From Alistipes sp. CAG:435 (GTDB lineage Bacteria > Bacteroidota > Bacteroidia > Bacteroidales > UBA932): a DNA stretch of 36,751 nucleotides. Position numbers and translations under genes: made by a program. Below the pieces are notes generated by a model, which was not told the origin of the DNA, did no database searches, and saw only the letters and a program-made list of their open reading frames with translations. Positions 15,097 through 23,454 of this stretch are shown here, in pieces. Every line of letters begins with the position of its first letter. The stretch's first letter is position 1. The DNA lies in contig FR893102.1 of the NCBI GenBank assembly GCA_000433355.1, forward strand, positions 1 through 36,751, read 5' to 3'.

Positions 15097-18000
15097 TTAC
15101 ATTCCGGCCACAATTCTATCCAATCTCTCTGTGACCTTTTTCTTAAGTTCTTGAGACGAGCTGATGTCCATCTCATCCGAAACGCCCAGATAGAAACTGC
15201 AGGCGGCATCCAAAGAAAGGGAATTGAACAGAACAGTCTTGACCCTCCAGCCACCGCTTTCCATTTTCTGAATATATCCCACAGCCGACGGATTTTGATC
15301 AAGGAACTGGTTCTTCCCCCTGGTCGTCTTCAGCACGATGTCAAACGGGATGTTCTCGTTTCCGGAAAAACCGAAAATGTCAAGCTCGTATGTCTTGTGA
15401 AGTTTGGCATATTTCCATCTCTCATCCAAGACCTTGACCACATCCGCACGCCGAAGATGGAACACCTTGTTTTTCCGGTCCTTAGGATCAAACGCCCAAA
15501 GAGAGTCACAACGCTTGTTATCTGTGAAAGCGAACGCCTCCACCTTTCTGTCCTTGTCTGATGTGTTGCTGTTCGAAGAGTCATAGCCGACCAGACATAT
15601 CGTATGTCCCGAGTTTATGGCACGTCTCGCGGCATCGATCTTGTCAGCCATTCCGCTTCGGAGAAGATACTTTCTGTTCCGCAGTTCCTCCTCGATGGTA
15701 GCGCTCATGACCTTGCTCTCGGAACCAGACCTATAGTATGCGACACCATTGAGGTACACCACTCCCTCCTTCGCCGGCTGGACGCACAGATCCAGCACTT
15801 TGCCGTCATAACAGATTCTCGGAGTGACGTTCTGATATGTGTCAGGGAAACGGTCCCGGATCTTTCCCATCACGATCACCCTCATGTATTCATCCTCGAC
15901 ATCCCCTGCCGCTTTTATCTCCCCTTTTTTAATGAGTTCGTCAATGTCCGCCTGAAAACCGGAAACGAAACGCCTTTTCTCATCGGTTCCGATATACAAA
16001 TGGCTCTCGCCTTGCTCCGCGTACCTGTTCATAAAAGCGCAGATTGTCTTCATGCATTTGAAGCTCTGCGACGTCTCGTTGAACAGTCCGGTCTCATTGT
16101 CGAAGACCCATGACATCTTATGCTCGATGTTCTCTCCTTCCGGCATAAACGGGAATCTGCCATCATCCTCAACCTTCGCCACAATTGAGTCCGACACACC
16201 GAGAATCGTGCATATTTCCCTATGAAGGTCTATGCGGAGACGTTCCAGAGACGGGGTGCCCATAAACCGGTTGGCGGCCTGGATCAACTTGGCGACAGCT
16301 GACATGGATGTACCAGGCAGCTGCCTGATGGTGCGGTCAAACACCTCCGACTCTTCCGGCTTTCCGTATAAGGCAAGGATGTTGGTGATCACTCCCATAG
16401 TCAAAATCCTTTCTCCGGAAAGATTCTTCTTGTCAAATGGTTTAATCGAGTCGAACTCCATCCTGGCGAAGGAAACAAGGGTGTCAAGATAGTCAAAGCT
16501 TGTCACATAGTATCCGAAATCAGAATCATCACCCAATATGAAAGCCAGTGAGGTGCATGTTCTCATGACATCACGGCGGTTTTCGGTGCCGATGACCACA
16601 CTTTCCGACCTCAGTTCCTCAATCCGGTGGAACTCAGTCAGGAACTCTGAGGATATTCTCTTAATCTCAGGCTTTTTAGGTGCCGGAGACAGGATCTTCT
16701 TGTTCAGATAAAGAAGGGAATGTATGAAGTTGTCTCTCGCCTCGCTCTCATCAAACGGTTTGTCCTCAATTTCATCATCAGACACTTCCGCGATGATGAA
16801 GTCGTACTTCTTGTCATATTCCACGATGTCCAGACATTTCTGCGTGAAGCGCGGATAAGATTCGTCTCCCTTTGTACGCACAAGAAAGCCTTCCCTTGTC
16901 AGCCAAGTGTTTGGAACCTCGCCACATCGTTGGAACAAAAGGGTTCCCACTGTGCTCTCGAATGTCGAGCCGTCATCCTGTGTGGCCCAATAACGATCGT
17001 AGATAAAATCAATTACCGTGTCATCAATACTGAAACACTCCTGCTCTTTGAGGTACTCCACATTGATGACATCGCCCACCCTCATGTTCCTTGCGAAGTC
17101 CGTCATGTACAAACCTCGGACATTCGACGCTCCGATTATACGGATAGGCCCCGTGACCACCGTGTATGCCGGATCGATACTCTCCGCGAATATGGTGTCA
17201 TACGTCACGCTCTTCACCTTGACGGTAATCATCTCCCCATCCTCATAAGTCTTCAGGGTAGCCTTATCTTCGTCATCCTCGACTTCGGCACACTCGGCCA
17301 GAAACCTATCCATGTCAAAGTCCCCGGACTTTCCCTGCTTCTTAGCCTGCATGACACGCACCTGACCATCCTCTATGACCACGGCAGGGCGAAGAGCTGG
17401 CGCTTTCATATTCACAAAAAGACGGCTCATCGAATATATTGAAACACCTTCAGGGTCGATTCTGACCGCGCCATGATTCTGGAACCACCGAATATCCTCG
17501 GCCTCATCCATCGAGGCGTTCTCCATCCTCTTCACCAGATCCGGGACATTGAACTCTATGACATCGTCCATGCAATATCCGGCGTCAGTTATCTTTGAAG
17601 CCTTGACACACCTCAACACAATCGAGGAGAGTGACCCTGACAATTCCGGCAAGACAAGCGAGAGGAGGTAGCAAAGCATCGACATATAACGGACCGCCTC
17701 TTCCTTCTTATCGAACATGCTAAGGTACAGCGTCGTGGCCGCGATGATCTTCGCGTCCCTTTCAAGATCTTTTTTAGCAGAGGACAGGGTGTCAAGCAGT
17801 GGACGCGAAACATACATGGCACGTATTTCCTCGCCCCTCCGCACCAACAAAGACGATGTGGTACAGAATGATTTATCTTCATCAAGTTCGGTCTTGTCCT
17901 TGAGGAAAGAGTCCCGAAGGTACTTCAAGACATCATTGTAATATTTGTCAATATAGTCCGGCGTCAGCGGAAACCAAGGCAAAGCGTTGTCGATAGCCAT
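15097..18000 (-). CDS. Large protein of unknown function with C-terminal WYL-like domain
   Basis: From the ATG at 18000 (a TTG 6 nt upstream is also in frame) the protein has 967 residues. The N-terminal 230 residues are mainly helical. A beta-rich OB/S1-like segment follows at about 255-340 (GEMITVKVKSVTYDTIFAE to MRVGDVINVEYLKE), then a long helical middle (about 440-610). The last 200 residues look like a WYL domain with its C-terminal extension: KIDAARRAINSGHTICLVGYDS, VEAFAFTDNKRCDSLWAFDP, VFHLRRADVVKVLDERW, and late GGWRVKTVLFNSL with ELKKKVTERLDRIVAGM. WYL domains sense nucleic-acid or nucleotide ligands and usually follow a helix-turn-helix, which I do not see here. It has its own strong promoter (18048-18079) and is convergent with the transglutaminase operon. 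I do not recognise the family; a regulatory or defence role would be speculation. Confidence 0.7.
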   Translation of the reverse strand: MAIDNALPWFPLTPDYIDKYYNDVLKYLRDSFLKDKTELDEDKSFCTTSSLLVRRGEEIRAMYVSRPLLDTLSSAKKDLERDAKIIAATTLYLSMFDKKEEAVRYMSMLCYLLSLVLPELSGSLSSIVLRCVKASKITDAGYCMDDVIEFNVPDLVKRMENASMDEAEDIRWFQNHGAVRIDPEGVSIYSMSRLFVNMKAPALRPAVVIEDGQVRVMQAKKQGKSGDFDMDRFLAECAEVEDDEDKATLKTYEDGEMITVKVKSVTYDTIFAESIDPAYTVVTGPIRIIGASNVRGLYMTDFARNMRVGDVINVEYLKEQECFSIDDTVIDFIYDRYWATQDDGSTFESTVGTLLFQRCGEVPNTWLTREGFLVRTKGDESYPRFTQKCLDIVEYDKKYDFIIAEVSDDEIEDKPFDESEARDNFIHSLLYLNKKILSPAPKKPEIKRISSEFLTEFHRIEELRSESVVIGTENRRDVMRTCTSLAFILGDDSDFGYYVTSFDYLDTLVSFARMEFDSIKPFDKKNLSGERILTMGVITNILALYGKPEESEVFDRTIRQLPGTSMSAVAKLIQAANRFMGTPSLERLRIDLHREICTILGVSDSIVAKVEDDGRFPFMPEGENIEHKMSWVFDNETGLFNETSQSFKCMKTICAFMNRYAEQGESHLYIGTDEKRRFVSGFQADIDELIKKGEIKAAGDVEDEYMRVIVMGKIRDRFPDTYQNVTPRICYDGKVLDLCVQPAKEGVVYLNGVAYYRSGSESKVMSATIEEELRNRKYLLRSGMADKIDAARRAINSGHTICLVGYDSSNSNTSDKDRKVEAFAFTDNKRCDSLWAFDPKDRKNKVFHLRRADVVKVLDERWKYAKLHKTYELDIFGFSGNENIPFDIVLKTTRGKNQFLDQNPSAVGYIQKMESGGWRVKTVLFNSLSLDAACSFYLGVSDEMDISSSQELKKKVTERLDRIVAGM

Positions 18001-18047
18001 AGTCAAAGTGTATTTTCATAAAGGCATGAACCTGATCCATACCTTTA

Positions 18048-18079
18048 CAAAAATACATTTTTTCGCGCCATACACCAAA
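18048..18079 (-). promoter_or_regulatory. Promoter of the WYL-protein gene
   Basis: On the minus strand TTTG (18076-18079) and TATTTTTG (18048-18055) are separated by 20 bp, an excellent Bacteroidetes promoter. Transcription would start near 18041, with a leader of about 40 nt to the ATG at 18000. Confidence 0.7.
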
Positions 18080-18192
18080 TGTTCAGCCAAGAGAAAATCA
18101 ACAATCATACCTTTGCACCTGTGTAGTACAGAGCTGTATGCCATTATGTTTTTTTGAGCCACAAGTGACATCTAGCGGTGTATGTCGCCATA

Positions 18193-18585
18193 CTAACGTA
18201 TAAGGGCGACTGCAGGAACGGTCTTGACAAATCCTTGCTCGGTTTTGTACCGATATGTGCCAACTTGCCTGAATCGGCTGCCTTCTGGTTTCTTGACGAC
18301 TTGCTCATCATAATAATGGACATCATCTCCTGCCACAAGAAGAACAACCGCCCCATGATACCAATCATATTCCTCATTGGACAGCTCGGTCGCCAATGCA
18401 TTGCCGTTAGGAAGAACTTGCATAACCTTATATTCCTGCACAGACATCACTTGCCCGACTTCCTCAAAATAGTCAACGCCATCCACACGAGAGCCACTCG
18501 TTGCCAAACCTAAGATGAAAAAGAAAACGAATGTCAGCACAATACCTGTAATGGCACCGAGAAGAAACACTAACCCTTTTTTCAT
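18193..18585 (-). CDS. Small membrane-anchored protein of unknown function
   Basis: From the ATG at 18585 (MKKGLVFLLG) the product has 130 residues. One strong N-terminal membrane segment or signal anchor covers residues 3-28, and a compact soluble domain of about 95 residues follows, rich in Tyr and charged residues (VGQVMSVQEYKVMQVLPNGNALATE, YYDEQVVKKPEGSRFRQVGTYRY). The soluble part reads as a small beta-barrel-like domain but I do not recognise a family. The gene starts 29 bp after the stop of the 18615-18953 gene on the same strand, suggesting a two-gene unit separate from the WYL gene. Confidence 0.65.
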   Translation of the reverse strand: MKKGLVFLLGAITGIVLTFVFFFILGLATSGSRVDGVDYFEEVGQVMSVQEYKVMQVLPNGNALATELSNEEYDWYHGAVVLLVAGDDVHYYDEQVVKKPEGSRFRQVGTYRYKTEQGFVKTVPAVALIR

Positions 18586-18614
18586 AATCAAATATTAATT
18601 TTAAACATAATAAA

Positions 18615-18953
18615 TTACAACTCTTCCAACTGTTCTTCATCGTTATTACCATCCTGATTCAGAAATGACAGGAAAGTATGAAGGAATGCCGCCTCTTTGA
18701 AGAAATAATTCGGATCAACCTCCATTTTTTCCTGCATATAGGAAAAACCGAAATTGGCATATTGTTCCATCTTATCCATAAGCTGATCAACAACTTTCTT
18801 GACTGATATCTCACCTTTATCCAAGGCGATCAAGTCGATATCCGTATAATGTACCTCTTTCTTTGGGCAGGTGTAAGTTCCTCTTAAGTCAATTCTTTGT
18901 GTAATGCATAGCCTTCCGAAAGTAGAGCTCTGCATATAGAGCACTCCTTCCAT
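18615..18953 (-). CDS. Hypothetical protein, 112 residues
   Basis: The ORF starts with ATG at 18953 and gives a soluble 112-residue protein. It has two Cys in the first half (RLCITQRIDLRGTYTCPKKEVHYTDIDLIALDKGEISVKK), a helical centre (VVDQLMDKMEQYANFGFSYMQEKM) and an acidic C-terminal tail ending DEEQLEEL. No family is recognised. Its stop lies 29 bp before the start of the small membrane protein gene. There is no clear TAnnTTTG box upstream. The reading frame is open and its composition looks coding, but confidence is moderate. Confidence 0.5.
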   Translation of the reverse strand: MEGVLYMQSSTFGRLCITQRIDLRGTYTCPKKEVHYTDIDLIALDKGEISVKKVVDQLMDKMEQYANFGFSYMQEKMEVDPNYFFKEAAFLHTFLSFLNQDGNNDEEQLEEL

Positions 18954-19062
18954 GCGCTAAGGTAATTATTCTTCTCTTCAATTCCAATTATTTCATTTGG
19001 ATTAGTCCGTAAAGATGGTCTTTAGACAATTCTTCAGAAATCCTAATTTGTTGGTACTTTCT

Positions 19063-19190
19063 TCAAATGTTGTCCTGGGATATATTCCTGATCACCCGGC
19101 AAGGGTTGCCTACAGCGACGCAGCGGGCGGGGATGTCACGTGTGACAACGCTTCCGGCACCAACGGTGGAACCTATCATTAAAGAGCCGT
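19063..19190 (-). pseudogene. Remnant of a hexapeptide-repeat sugar O-acetyltransferase (3' end)
   Basis: On the minus strand the codons from 19179 to the stop at 19063 read MIGSTVGAGSVVTRDIPARC and then VAVGNPCRVIRNIS. This is the last left-handed-beta-helix turn and C-terminal extension of the maltose/galactoside/virginiamycin-type acetyltransferase family. Nothing upstream (19190-19300) continues the domain, so only about the last 40 residues of a protein of roughly 190 remain. The rest of the 350-bp gap between the neighbouring genes shows no other feature. Confidence 0.7.
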
Positions 19191-19302
19191 GTCTTTCCAA
19201 GAGCGTGATTCGCTGAAAATCCCGCCTGTAGAGAGTCCGCGGAACCTCTATAAGCGAAAAAAGCCAACTATTACGCCCGTAGAGTTCTAAACCGGTGATG
19301 AA

Positions 19303-20841
19303 TCAACCTTTGACCGCCACGAGCCCCATCTCGGCGGCCTTCACCCGCATAAAGGCATCGGCCTCCTCGAAATTGTTGCCGATCTGGCCGTCCAGTATGG
19401 CCTCTTTGACATATTCCTTCAGAATACCGATCTCGCGGCACGGGCTCAGGCCATAGACTTCCATTACATATTCGCCGGTAATCGGGTTCTTGAAGTTGCG
19501 GATGGCGTCCTTGGCCTCGACTTCGACGAGCTTACGCTTGACAAGCTCGAAATTCTGCCGGATCTTGGCAACCTTGACCGGGTTCTTGGAGGTGATGTCG
19601 GCGTTGCAAAGGAGCATCAGGTCATCGATCTCGTTGCCGGCGTCGAACAGGAGACGGCGCACGGCGGAGTCCGTAACCTCCTCATCCACAAGGGCTATAG
19701 GACGATGATGGAGACTGACTAGTTTCTGGACATACTTCATCTTCTCGTTCAGAGGCATCTTGAGAGCCTTGAATATTCTCGGAACCATCTTGGAACCGAC
19801 TACCTCGTGACCGTGGAAGGTCCAGCCCACCAACGGGTCGAAACGCTTGGCGACCGGCTTGCCGATGTCGTGCAGCAAGGCCGCCCAACGAAGCCACACA
19901 TTCGGCTGGGTCCTCACCGACTCCACAAAACTGTCTCCGCCCTCATCGGGTGTGAAATCCTTCAAAGTACCGGCCGCAATGCCCTCGATCTCAGAGGCCG
20001 CCACATTGTCAACGACCTGGAGAGTGTGTGAGAATATTTCCTTATGTCCCTTTCCGTCAACGGTTTCCACCCCTTTGAGTTTCAAGAGATCCGGGAGGAT
20101 ATATTCAAGAAGCCCAGTCTCGTCCATCAGTTTGAAACCCATCGAAGGGTGAGGCGTGATGAGGATTTTGTTCAGTTCCTCGACAATGCGCTCCTTTGAG
20201 AGGATTGTCATCCGGTCGCGCATATTCCTCATAGCACGCAAGGATTCCAGGACAATGGTGAATTTTTGCTCCGGCGTGCTGAGCTTCGTGGCGAAACGGA
20301 TCGCGCGGAGCATCCTGAGAGGGTCGTCGCTGTAGGTCTGCTCCGGCTCCAGCGGGGTGCGGATTATGCCCGCCGCAAGGTCGCGGATGCCTCCGAAAGG
20401 ATCGACAAGCGCGCCGTAGTCCTCCTTTTGCAAGCTGAACGCCATCGCGTTGATAGTGAAATCCCTGCGTTCCTGATCCTCCTCAAGCGTACCGTCCTCG
20501 ACAATCGGCTTGCGTGAATCGTGGCGGTAGGACTCCTTCCTGGCCCCGACGAACTCAATCTCCGCCCCGTGCCACTTCAGCATCGCGGTGCCGAAAGTCT
20601 TGAATATGGACACGTTGCAATGCCGGCGTTCCTTTTCCTCGATCTTCGCGGCCACTGCCTCGGCCAATTGGATCCCGCTCCCCTCCACCACGATGTCGAT
20701 GTCATCGTTCGGTCTGCCAAGGAAGCAGTCACGCACATAGCCTCCGATCACGAAAGCCCTCACGCCAAGTTCCTCCGCCGCCGCTGACACGATTCCGAAA
20801 ATCGGTTTGTCAAGATATCCCTGTGTTATTGTCGCACCCAT
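19303..20841 (-). CDS. cca: CCA tRNA nucleotidyltransferase with HD domain
   Basis: The 512-residue class II enzyme adds or repairs the 3'-CCA of tRNAs from CTP and ATP. The head domain has FVIGGYVRDCFLGRPNDDIDIVV with GG33-34 and catalytic Asp47/Asp49, followed by QERRDFTINAMAF (the flexible-loop/ERDFT-like motif) and the neck motif DDPLRMLRAIRFATKL. A C-terminal HD phosphohydrolase domain (about 260-400) carries SHTLQVVDN, LLHDIGKP and HEVVGSKM. The length is within the range of HD-bearing CCA enzymes. It is the last gene of a three-gene minus-strand group and starts 4 bp after the HsdR_N-like gene, so translation is probably coupled. Confidence 0.95.
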   Translation of the reverse strand: MGATITQGYLDKPIFGIVSAAAEELGVRAFVIGGYVRDCFLGRPNDDIDIVVEGSGIQLAEAVAAKIEEKERRHCNVSIFKTFGTAMLKWHGAEIEFVGARKESYRHDSRKPIVEDGTLEEDQERRDFTINAMAFSLQKEDYGALVDPFGGIRDLAAGIIRTPLEPEQTYSDDPLRMLRAIRFATKLSTPEQKFTIVLESLRAMRNMRDRMTILSKERIVEELNKILITPHPSMGFKLMDETGLLEYILPDLLKLKGVETVDGKGHKEIFSHTLQVVDNVAASEIEGIAAGTLKDFTPDEGGDSFVESVRTQPNVWLRWAALLHDIGKPVAKRFDPLVGWTFHGHEVVGSKMVPRIFKALKMPLNEKMKYVQKLVSLHHRPIALVDEEVTDSAVRRLLFDAGNEIDDLMLLCNADITSKNPVKVAKIRQNFELVKRKLVEVEAKDAIRNFKNPITGEYVMEVYGLSPCREIGILKEYVKEAILDGQIGNNFEEADAFMRVKAAEMGLVAVKG

Positions 20842-20845
20842 ATTC

Positions 20846-21247
20846 CTATTTCTGCATTGTCTCCCAATCCGGGAATTGTTTCATCTGAGAATAAGTCTCA
20901 CCGTCCCGGACGAAGCCAAAAGTCTTCAACCCGTTGGTTATCACCACATATTTCACATTCAGCACCAGATTGTACCGCAGCGCCTGCTCCAGCACTTCCC
21001 TGCTCATCGGCACATCCTCCCGCTTGCATTCCACCACCATCAGCGGAGCCGTGTCCCTGCCATAAACGAGGATATCCGCCCTGAAATCCTTCCCTCCGAA
21101 CTTCATCGCCACCTCGCTCATCATCATATATTCAGGCACCTTCATCCGCTCCTTCAGCACTCCGATGAACCACTGCCGCACCTTCTCCTCCGGCGTCAGC
21201 GCCACCGCCTTCTTCCTCAACGGGTCCCAAACCTTCTGCTGCTCCAT
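20846..21247 (-). CDS. HsdR N-terminal-like (PD-(D/E)xK) small protein
   Basis: The 133-residue protein matches the small Bacteroidetes proteins annotated as type I restriction enzyme R N-terminal domain. It has the helical start TPEEKVRQWFIGVLKERMKVP, then FRADILVYGRDTAPLMVVECKRE, in which Asp and the E-C-K form the PD-(D/E)xK nuclease core, then VLEQALRYNLVLNVKYVVITNG. There is no helicase part and no HsdM/HsdS nearby, so this is a stand-alone nuclease-fold protein, not a restriction system. It lies between tcdA and cca with only 4 bp to cca, which suggests a role in RNA or DNA metabolism. Function is unknown. Confidence 0.85.
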   Translation of the reverse strand: MEQQKVWDPLRKKAVALTPEEKVRQWFIGVLKERMKVPEYMMMSEVAMKFGGKDFRADILVYGRDTAPLMVVECKREDVPMSREVLEQALRYNLVLNVKYVVITNGLKTFGFVRDGETYSQMKQFPDWETMQK

Positions 21248-21318
21248 CTCCTTCTGAATCTATGAATATGCCAACCTTTATTCGTGAATATGCCGACCGA
21301 AGTTTATGAATATTATCG

Positions 21319-22170
21319 TCAGAACTCCGGCTTTTTCACAGCTTCCACCGCAGCCTTCAGCACACGATGGTAGATATCATCAATCACAAGCCCGGAAATA
21401 GTCATTCCGAATATGGCCGTGACGTGAACCGTCGTACCATTGATCTGCGCCTTCGAGGAACACCACTCGTGGTTCAGCAAGTCCGGATTGCCTGGCCCGT
21501 CCTGAGCCTTCGGGCACATACACTTCTCCGTGCCGCAGCTATGGCAATGCCCTCTGTTCGGCAGCACCTCATCGTCATACACGCAGAGGAACTTCTTGGC
21601 CGGCATCGTCTTGGCCCTTTTCATCTTCTTCCTCAGCGCCGCCCCCAACGGGCATCCCCGCACGTTCCAGAACTCCGCCACCTTGATCTTCAGCGGATCA
21701 ACCTTCAGCGCCGCCCCCAGCGAGCAGAAGAACTTCGCCTTGCTTGACGTGGCGTTTAAGATAAGATGCACTTTATCTTTCAGAGAATCAACAGCATCGA
21801 TAACGTAGTCATATTCATCAAGATTGAACTGTCCCGCCGTCTCCTCGCAGTAGATCTGCTGGACCGCCGTGACCTCAGCCTTAGGGTTGATCTCCAGAAG
21901 ATGAGCTTTGAGCGCGTCCACCTTCACCTGGCCAACTGTTTTAGTCGTCGCCATAAGCTGCCGGTTCACATTCGTGATGCAGATCCTGTCCGAGTCCACG
22001 ATCGTCAGTTTCGTGATCCCGCTGCGCACCAGTCCCTCCGCACACCAGCTCCCGACTCCCCCGACTCCGAATATGATCACCCTGACAGCCGCCAGAGCCT
22101 CCATAACATCATCGCCCAGAAGCAGTTCTGTACGGTTGTATATCGCTTTCTCAATCGTGTTCTTTGCCAT
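21319..22170 (-). CDS. tcdA: tRNA threonylcarbamoyladenosine dehydratase
   Basis: From ATG 22170 the protein has 283 residues; a TTG start 18 nt upstream is less likely. It is a ThiF/MoeB/E1-like adenylating enzyme with the nucleotide motif VIIFGVGGVGSWCAE (about 31-45), the Asp of IVDSD and the Arg/Asn stretch CITNVNRQL, then DYVIDAVDSLKDK. TcdA (formerly CsdL/YgdL) uses ATP to dehydrate t6A37 in tRNA to the cyclic form ct6A. A Cys cluster (GHCHSCGTEKCMCP) lies near the C-terminus, and the final part (VTAIFGMTISGLVID) matches the family. It is the first gene of the tcdA - HsdR_N - cca unit, which keeps two tRNA-processing functions together. 71 bp containing repeated TGAATATGCC separate it from the next gene. 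Confidence 0.92.
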   Translation of the reverse strand: MAKNTIEKAIYNRTELLLGDDVMEALAAVRVIIFGVGGVGSWCAEGLVRSGITKLTIVDSDRICITNVNRQLMATTKTVGQVKVDALKAHLLEINPKAEVTAVQQIYCEETAGQFNLDEYDYVIDAVDSLKDKVHLILNATSSKAKFFCSLGAALKVDPLKIKVAEFWNVRGCPLGAALRKKMKRAKTMPAKKFLCVYDDEVLPNRGHCHSCGTEKCMCPKAQDGPGNPDLLNHEWCSSKAQINGTTVHVTAIFGMTISGLVIDDIYHRVLKAAVEAVKKPEF

Positions 22171-22544
22171 AGCCTGCAAAGTTAACAATCCTTAAGGAAT
22201 ATTCTTAAAGCTTTGCCTATCATTTTTTAACAATGAGCCCACTTTCAAATGTTGGAAAGGCTATTTGGGATGCCGCCTGTCATCGCTATCGGGAGCCGTG
22301 GAGGATAATCTTTTACAGCTCAGCACATAAGCCATTATCCATCAGTCGTTTTCCACTATAGGTAACAATGATATTATTTGATTATGACTACATTATGCGG
22401 CACCAACTCAGAATCAGCCAATGGCGCACAACGCCCTGATTAGCAAAGATATAGTTAACAACCTTCAGTCCAATTCTCCCAAAGGCAACAGCTTATTTTT
22501 CAGATTATCAAAAAGTTACCTCCCACATCAAATTTTCTTTATGA
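22171..22544. other. Intergenic stretch between tcdA and ssrA, no gene seen
   Basis: About 370 bp of AT-rich sequence. Short open frames are present but none looks like a known protein, and none has a Bacteroidetes promoter plus start. The only feature I can support is the ssrA promoter at its right edge. Confidence 0.4.
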
Positions 22545-22579
22545 TTTGAAACAAATCTGGAATATTCATCGTATCTTTG
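22545..22579 (+). promoter_or_regulatory. Promoter of ssrA
   Basis: TTTG (22545-22548) and TATCTTTG (22572-22579) are 23 bp apart, slightly wider than the usual 19-21 bp. The expected start lies 7-14 bp after the -7 box, which coincides with the first paired base of tmRNA at 22593. Confidence 0.65.
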
Positions 22580-22592
22580 TCACAAATCGCTT

Positions 22593-22989
22593 GGGGATGT
22601 TCTGGTTTTGACAGCAATGATTCCGGGCGGTAAGCACGTCGGGCTCCTGGAGGGCCGGCCCGCCAAACTGGATCTCCAAAAATTTAGTTGCTGATAACAA
22701 CTACGCACTCGCTGCCTAATCGACCAAGTCGCATTAGCTTAATCCGAGCCGCCTAGGATGCGGTTCCGACGAGTATCCCGCGGACTTTACGCCTTCTCTG
22801 TTCCGAGTTCGGGGTATCATTCAAGAAGGACGCACCGGAGGACTCCTTTAAATCCGGCCAAGCCTCAAAGGATAAGCTTCGGTTAGCCCGTCTTCCGGCA
22901 GGCCGCGGCCGACAACCAAAGGACGACTAAACGTGTAGAAAGCCTCTTGGCGCGTTGTTTGGACGGCGGTTCGACTCCGCCCATCTCCA
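22593..22989 (+). ncRNA. ssrA: Transfer-messenger RNA (tmRNA)
   Basis: The 5' end GGGGATGTTCTGGTTTTGAC and the 3' end GTTCGACTCCGCCCATCTCC form the tRNA(Ala)-like domain; GGGGATG (22593-22599) pairs with CATCTCC (22982-22988). The tag-coding stretch near 22690-22720 reads GAT-AAC-AAC-TAC-GCA-CTC-GCT-GCC-TAA, giving a tag that ends DNNYALAA, typical of Bacteroidetes and of protease tagging. The total of about 397 nt fits tmRNA with four pseudoknots; the long paired segments after the tag were not mapped in detail. CCA is not encoded. tmRNA with SmpB rescues ribosomes stalled on broken messages. Its 3' end is used as an integration site (see 22970-26508). Confidence 0.95.
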
Positions 22990-22990
22990 C
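22970..22990 (+). repeat. attL: 3' end of ssrA
   Basis: The 21-bp segment ending CGCCCATCTCCAC at the tmRNA 3' end is repeated at 26488-26508 with two mismatches. The last 13 bp are identical. tRNA and tmRNA 3' ends are classic targets for tyrosine integrases, and an integrase gene lies next to the second copy. Confidence 0.8.
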
Positions 22991-22993
22991 TGA

Positions 22994-23027
22994 AAATGCC
23001 TCTCAGAGTATCTGAGAGGCATTTTTT
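22994..23027 (+). terminator. Rho-independent terminator after ssrA, inside the integrated element
   Basis: GCCTCTCAGA (22998-23007) pairs with TCTGAGAGGC (23011-23020) over a 3-nt loop and is followed by ATTTTTT. It ends the tmRNA transcript. It lies on the element side of attL, so the element appears to supply the terminator for the host gene it entered. Confidence 0.85.
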
Positions 23028-23034
23028 CAAATCG

Positions 23035-23057
23035 TACCCCATTTTGTACCCCATTTT
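23035..23057. repeat. Left arm-type repeats of the ssrA element
   Basis: TACCCCATTTT occurs twice in tandem (23035-23045 and 23047-23057). Matching copies lie near the right end of the element next to the integrase start, so these are plausible integrase arm-binding sites. Confidence 0.5.
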
Positions 23058-23130
23058 TTTGGGGAGATTTCGGACTCGAACTTAAGTGAATTTGTATGGA
23101 GTTAAGTGGAGGAAAAGCAGCAATTCTCAA

Positions 23131-23454
23131 CTATTCTTCAAGGATCTCCCAACCCCCACCATAGGTCGGAGAACCGACCCTGACAATTCGATTATCATTA
23201 CGCAACTTTTTAAGATGCTTTCCAACTGCTCTTGGGGAAATGCCTAGAATGTTCGCCAGTTCCGCATTAGTAATTCCCGGACGTCCTTTGATGATTCTCA
23301 ATATTTTATCGATAGTCCTTTTCGGTGTTTCGGAACTTGTTTCGGAACTTGTTTCGGAACTCAGCCGATTTTCACACCCTTCGTGTACGGGAATTGTCAC
23401 CAGAAATGCGAGTCTATCCTCATCAGTCTTGAAAACAGCTCTCTGCGGTCTATT
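23131..23454 (-). pseudogene. Spare C-terminal tail of a second AlbA/Schlafen protein
   Basis: The minus-strand frame is open from 23454 to the stop at 23131. It begins without a start codon and contains FKTDEDRLAFLVTIPVHEGC, which is the end of the ATP-binding domain of an AlbA/Schlafen protein. A 4-residue repeat SSETSSETSSET (12-bp DNA unit) and a winged-helix tail KRTIDKILRIIKGRPGITNAELANILGISPRAVGKHLKKL follow. A GTG at 23400 could start an 89-residue product, but the conserved sequence upstream of it shows this is a fragment. It directly follows the intact gene 23450-24940, whose own tail has the same architecture with a different sequence. It looks like a remnant of recombination between paralogues, or a spare tail cassette. 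Confidence 0.7.

Noticed and set aside
18001..18006. TTG start two codons upstream for the WYL protein
   Set aside because: The ATG at 18000 is preferred; the difference is only two residues.
20846..21247. Type I restriction-modification system
   Set aside because: Only an HsdR N-terminal-like domain is present; there is no helicase, methylase or specificity subunit, and the neighbours are tRNA-processing genes.
22171..22592. Possible small gene between tcdA and ssrA
   Set aside because: Open frames there lack a convincing start, promoter and family similarity.
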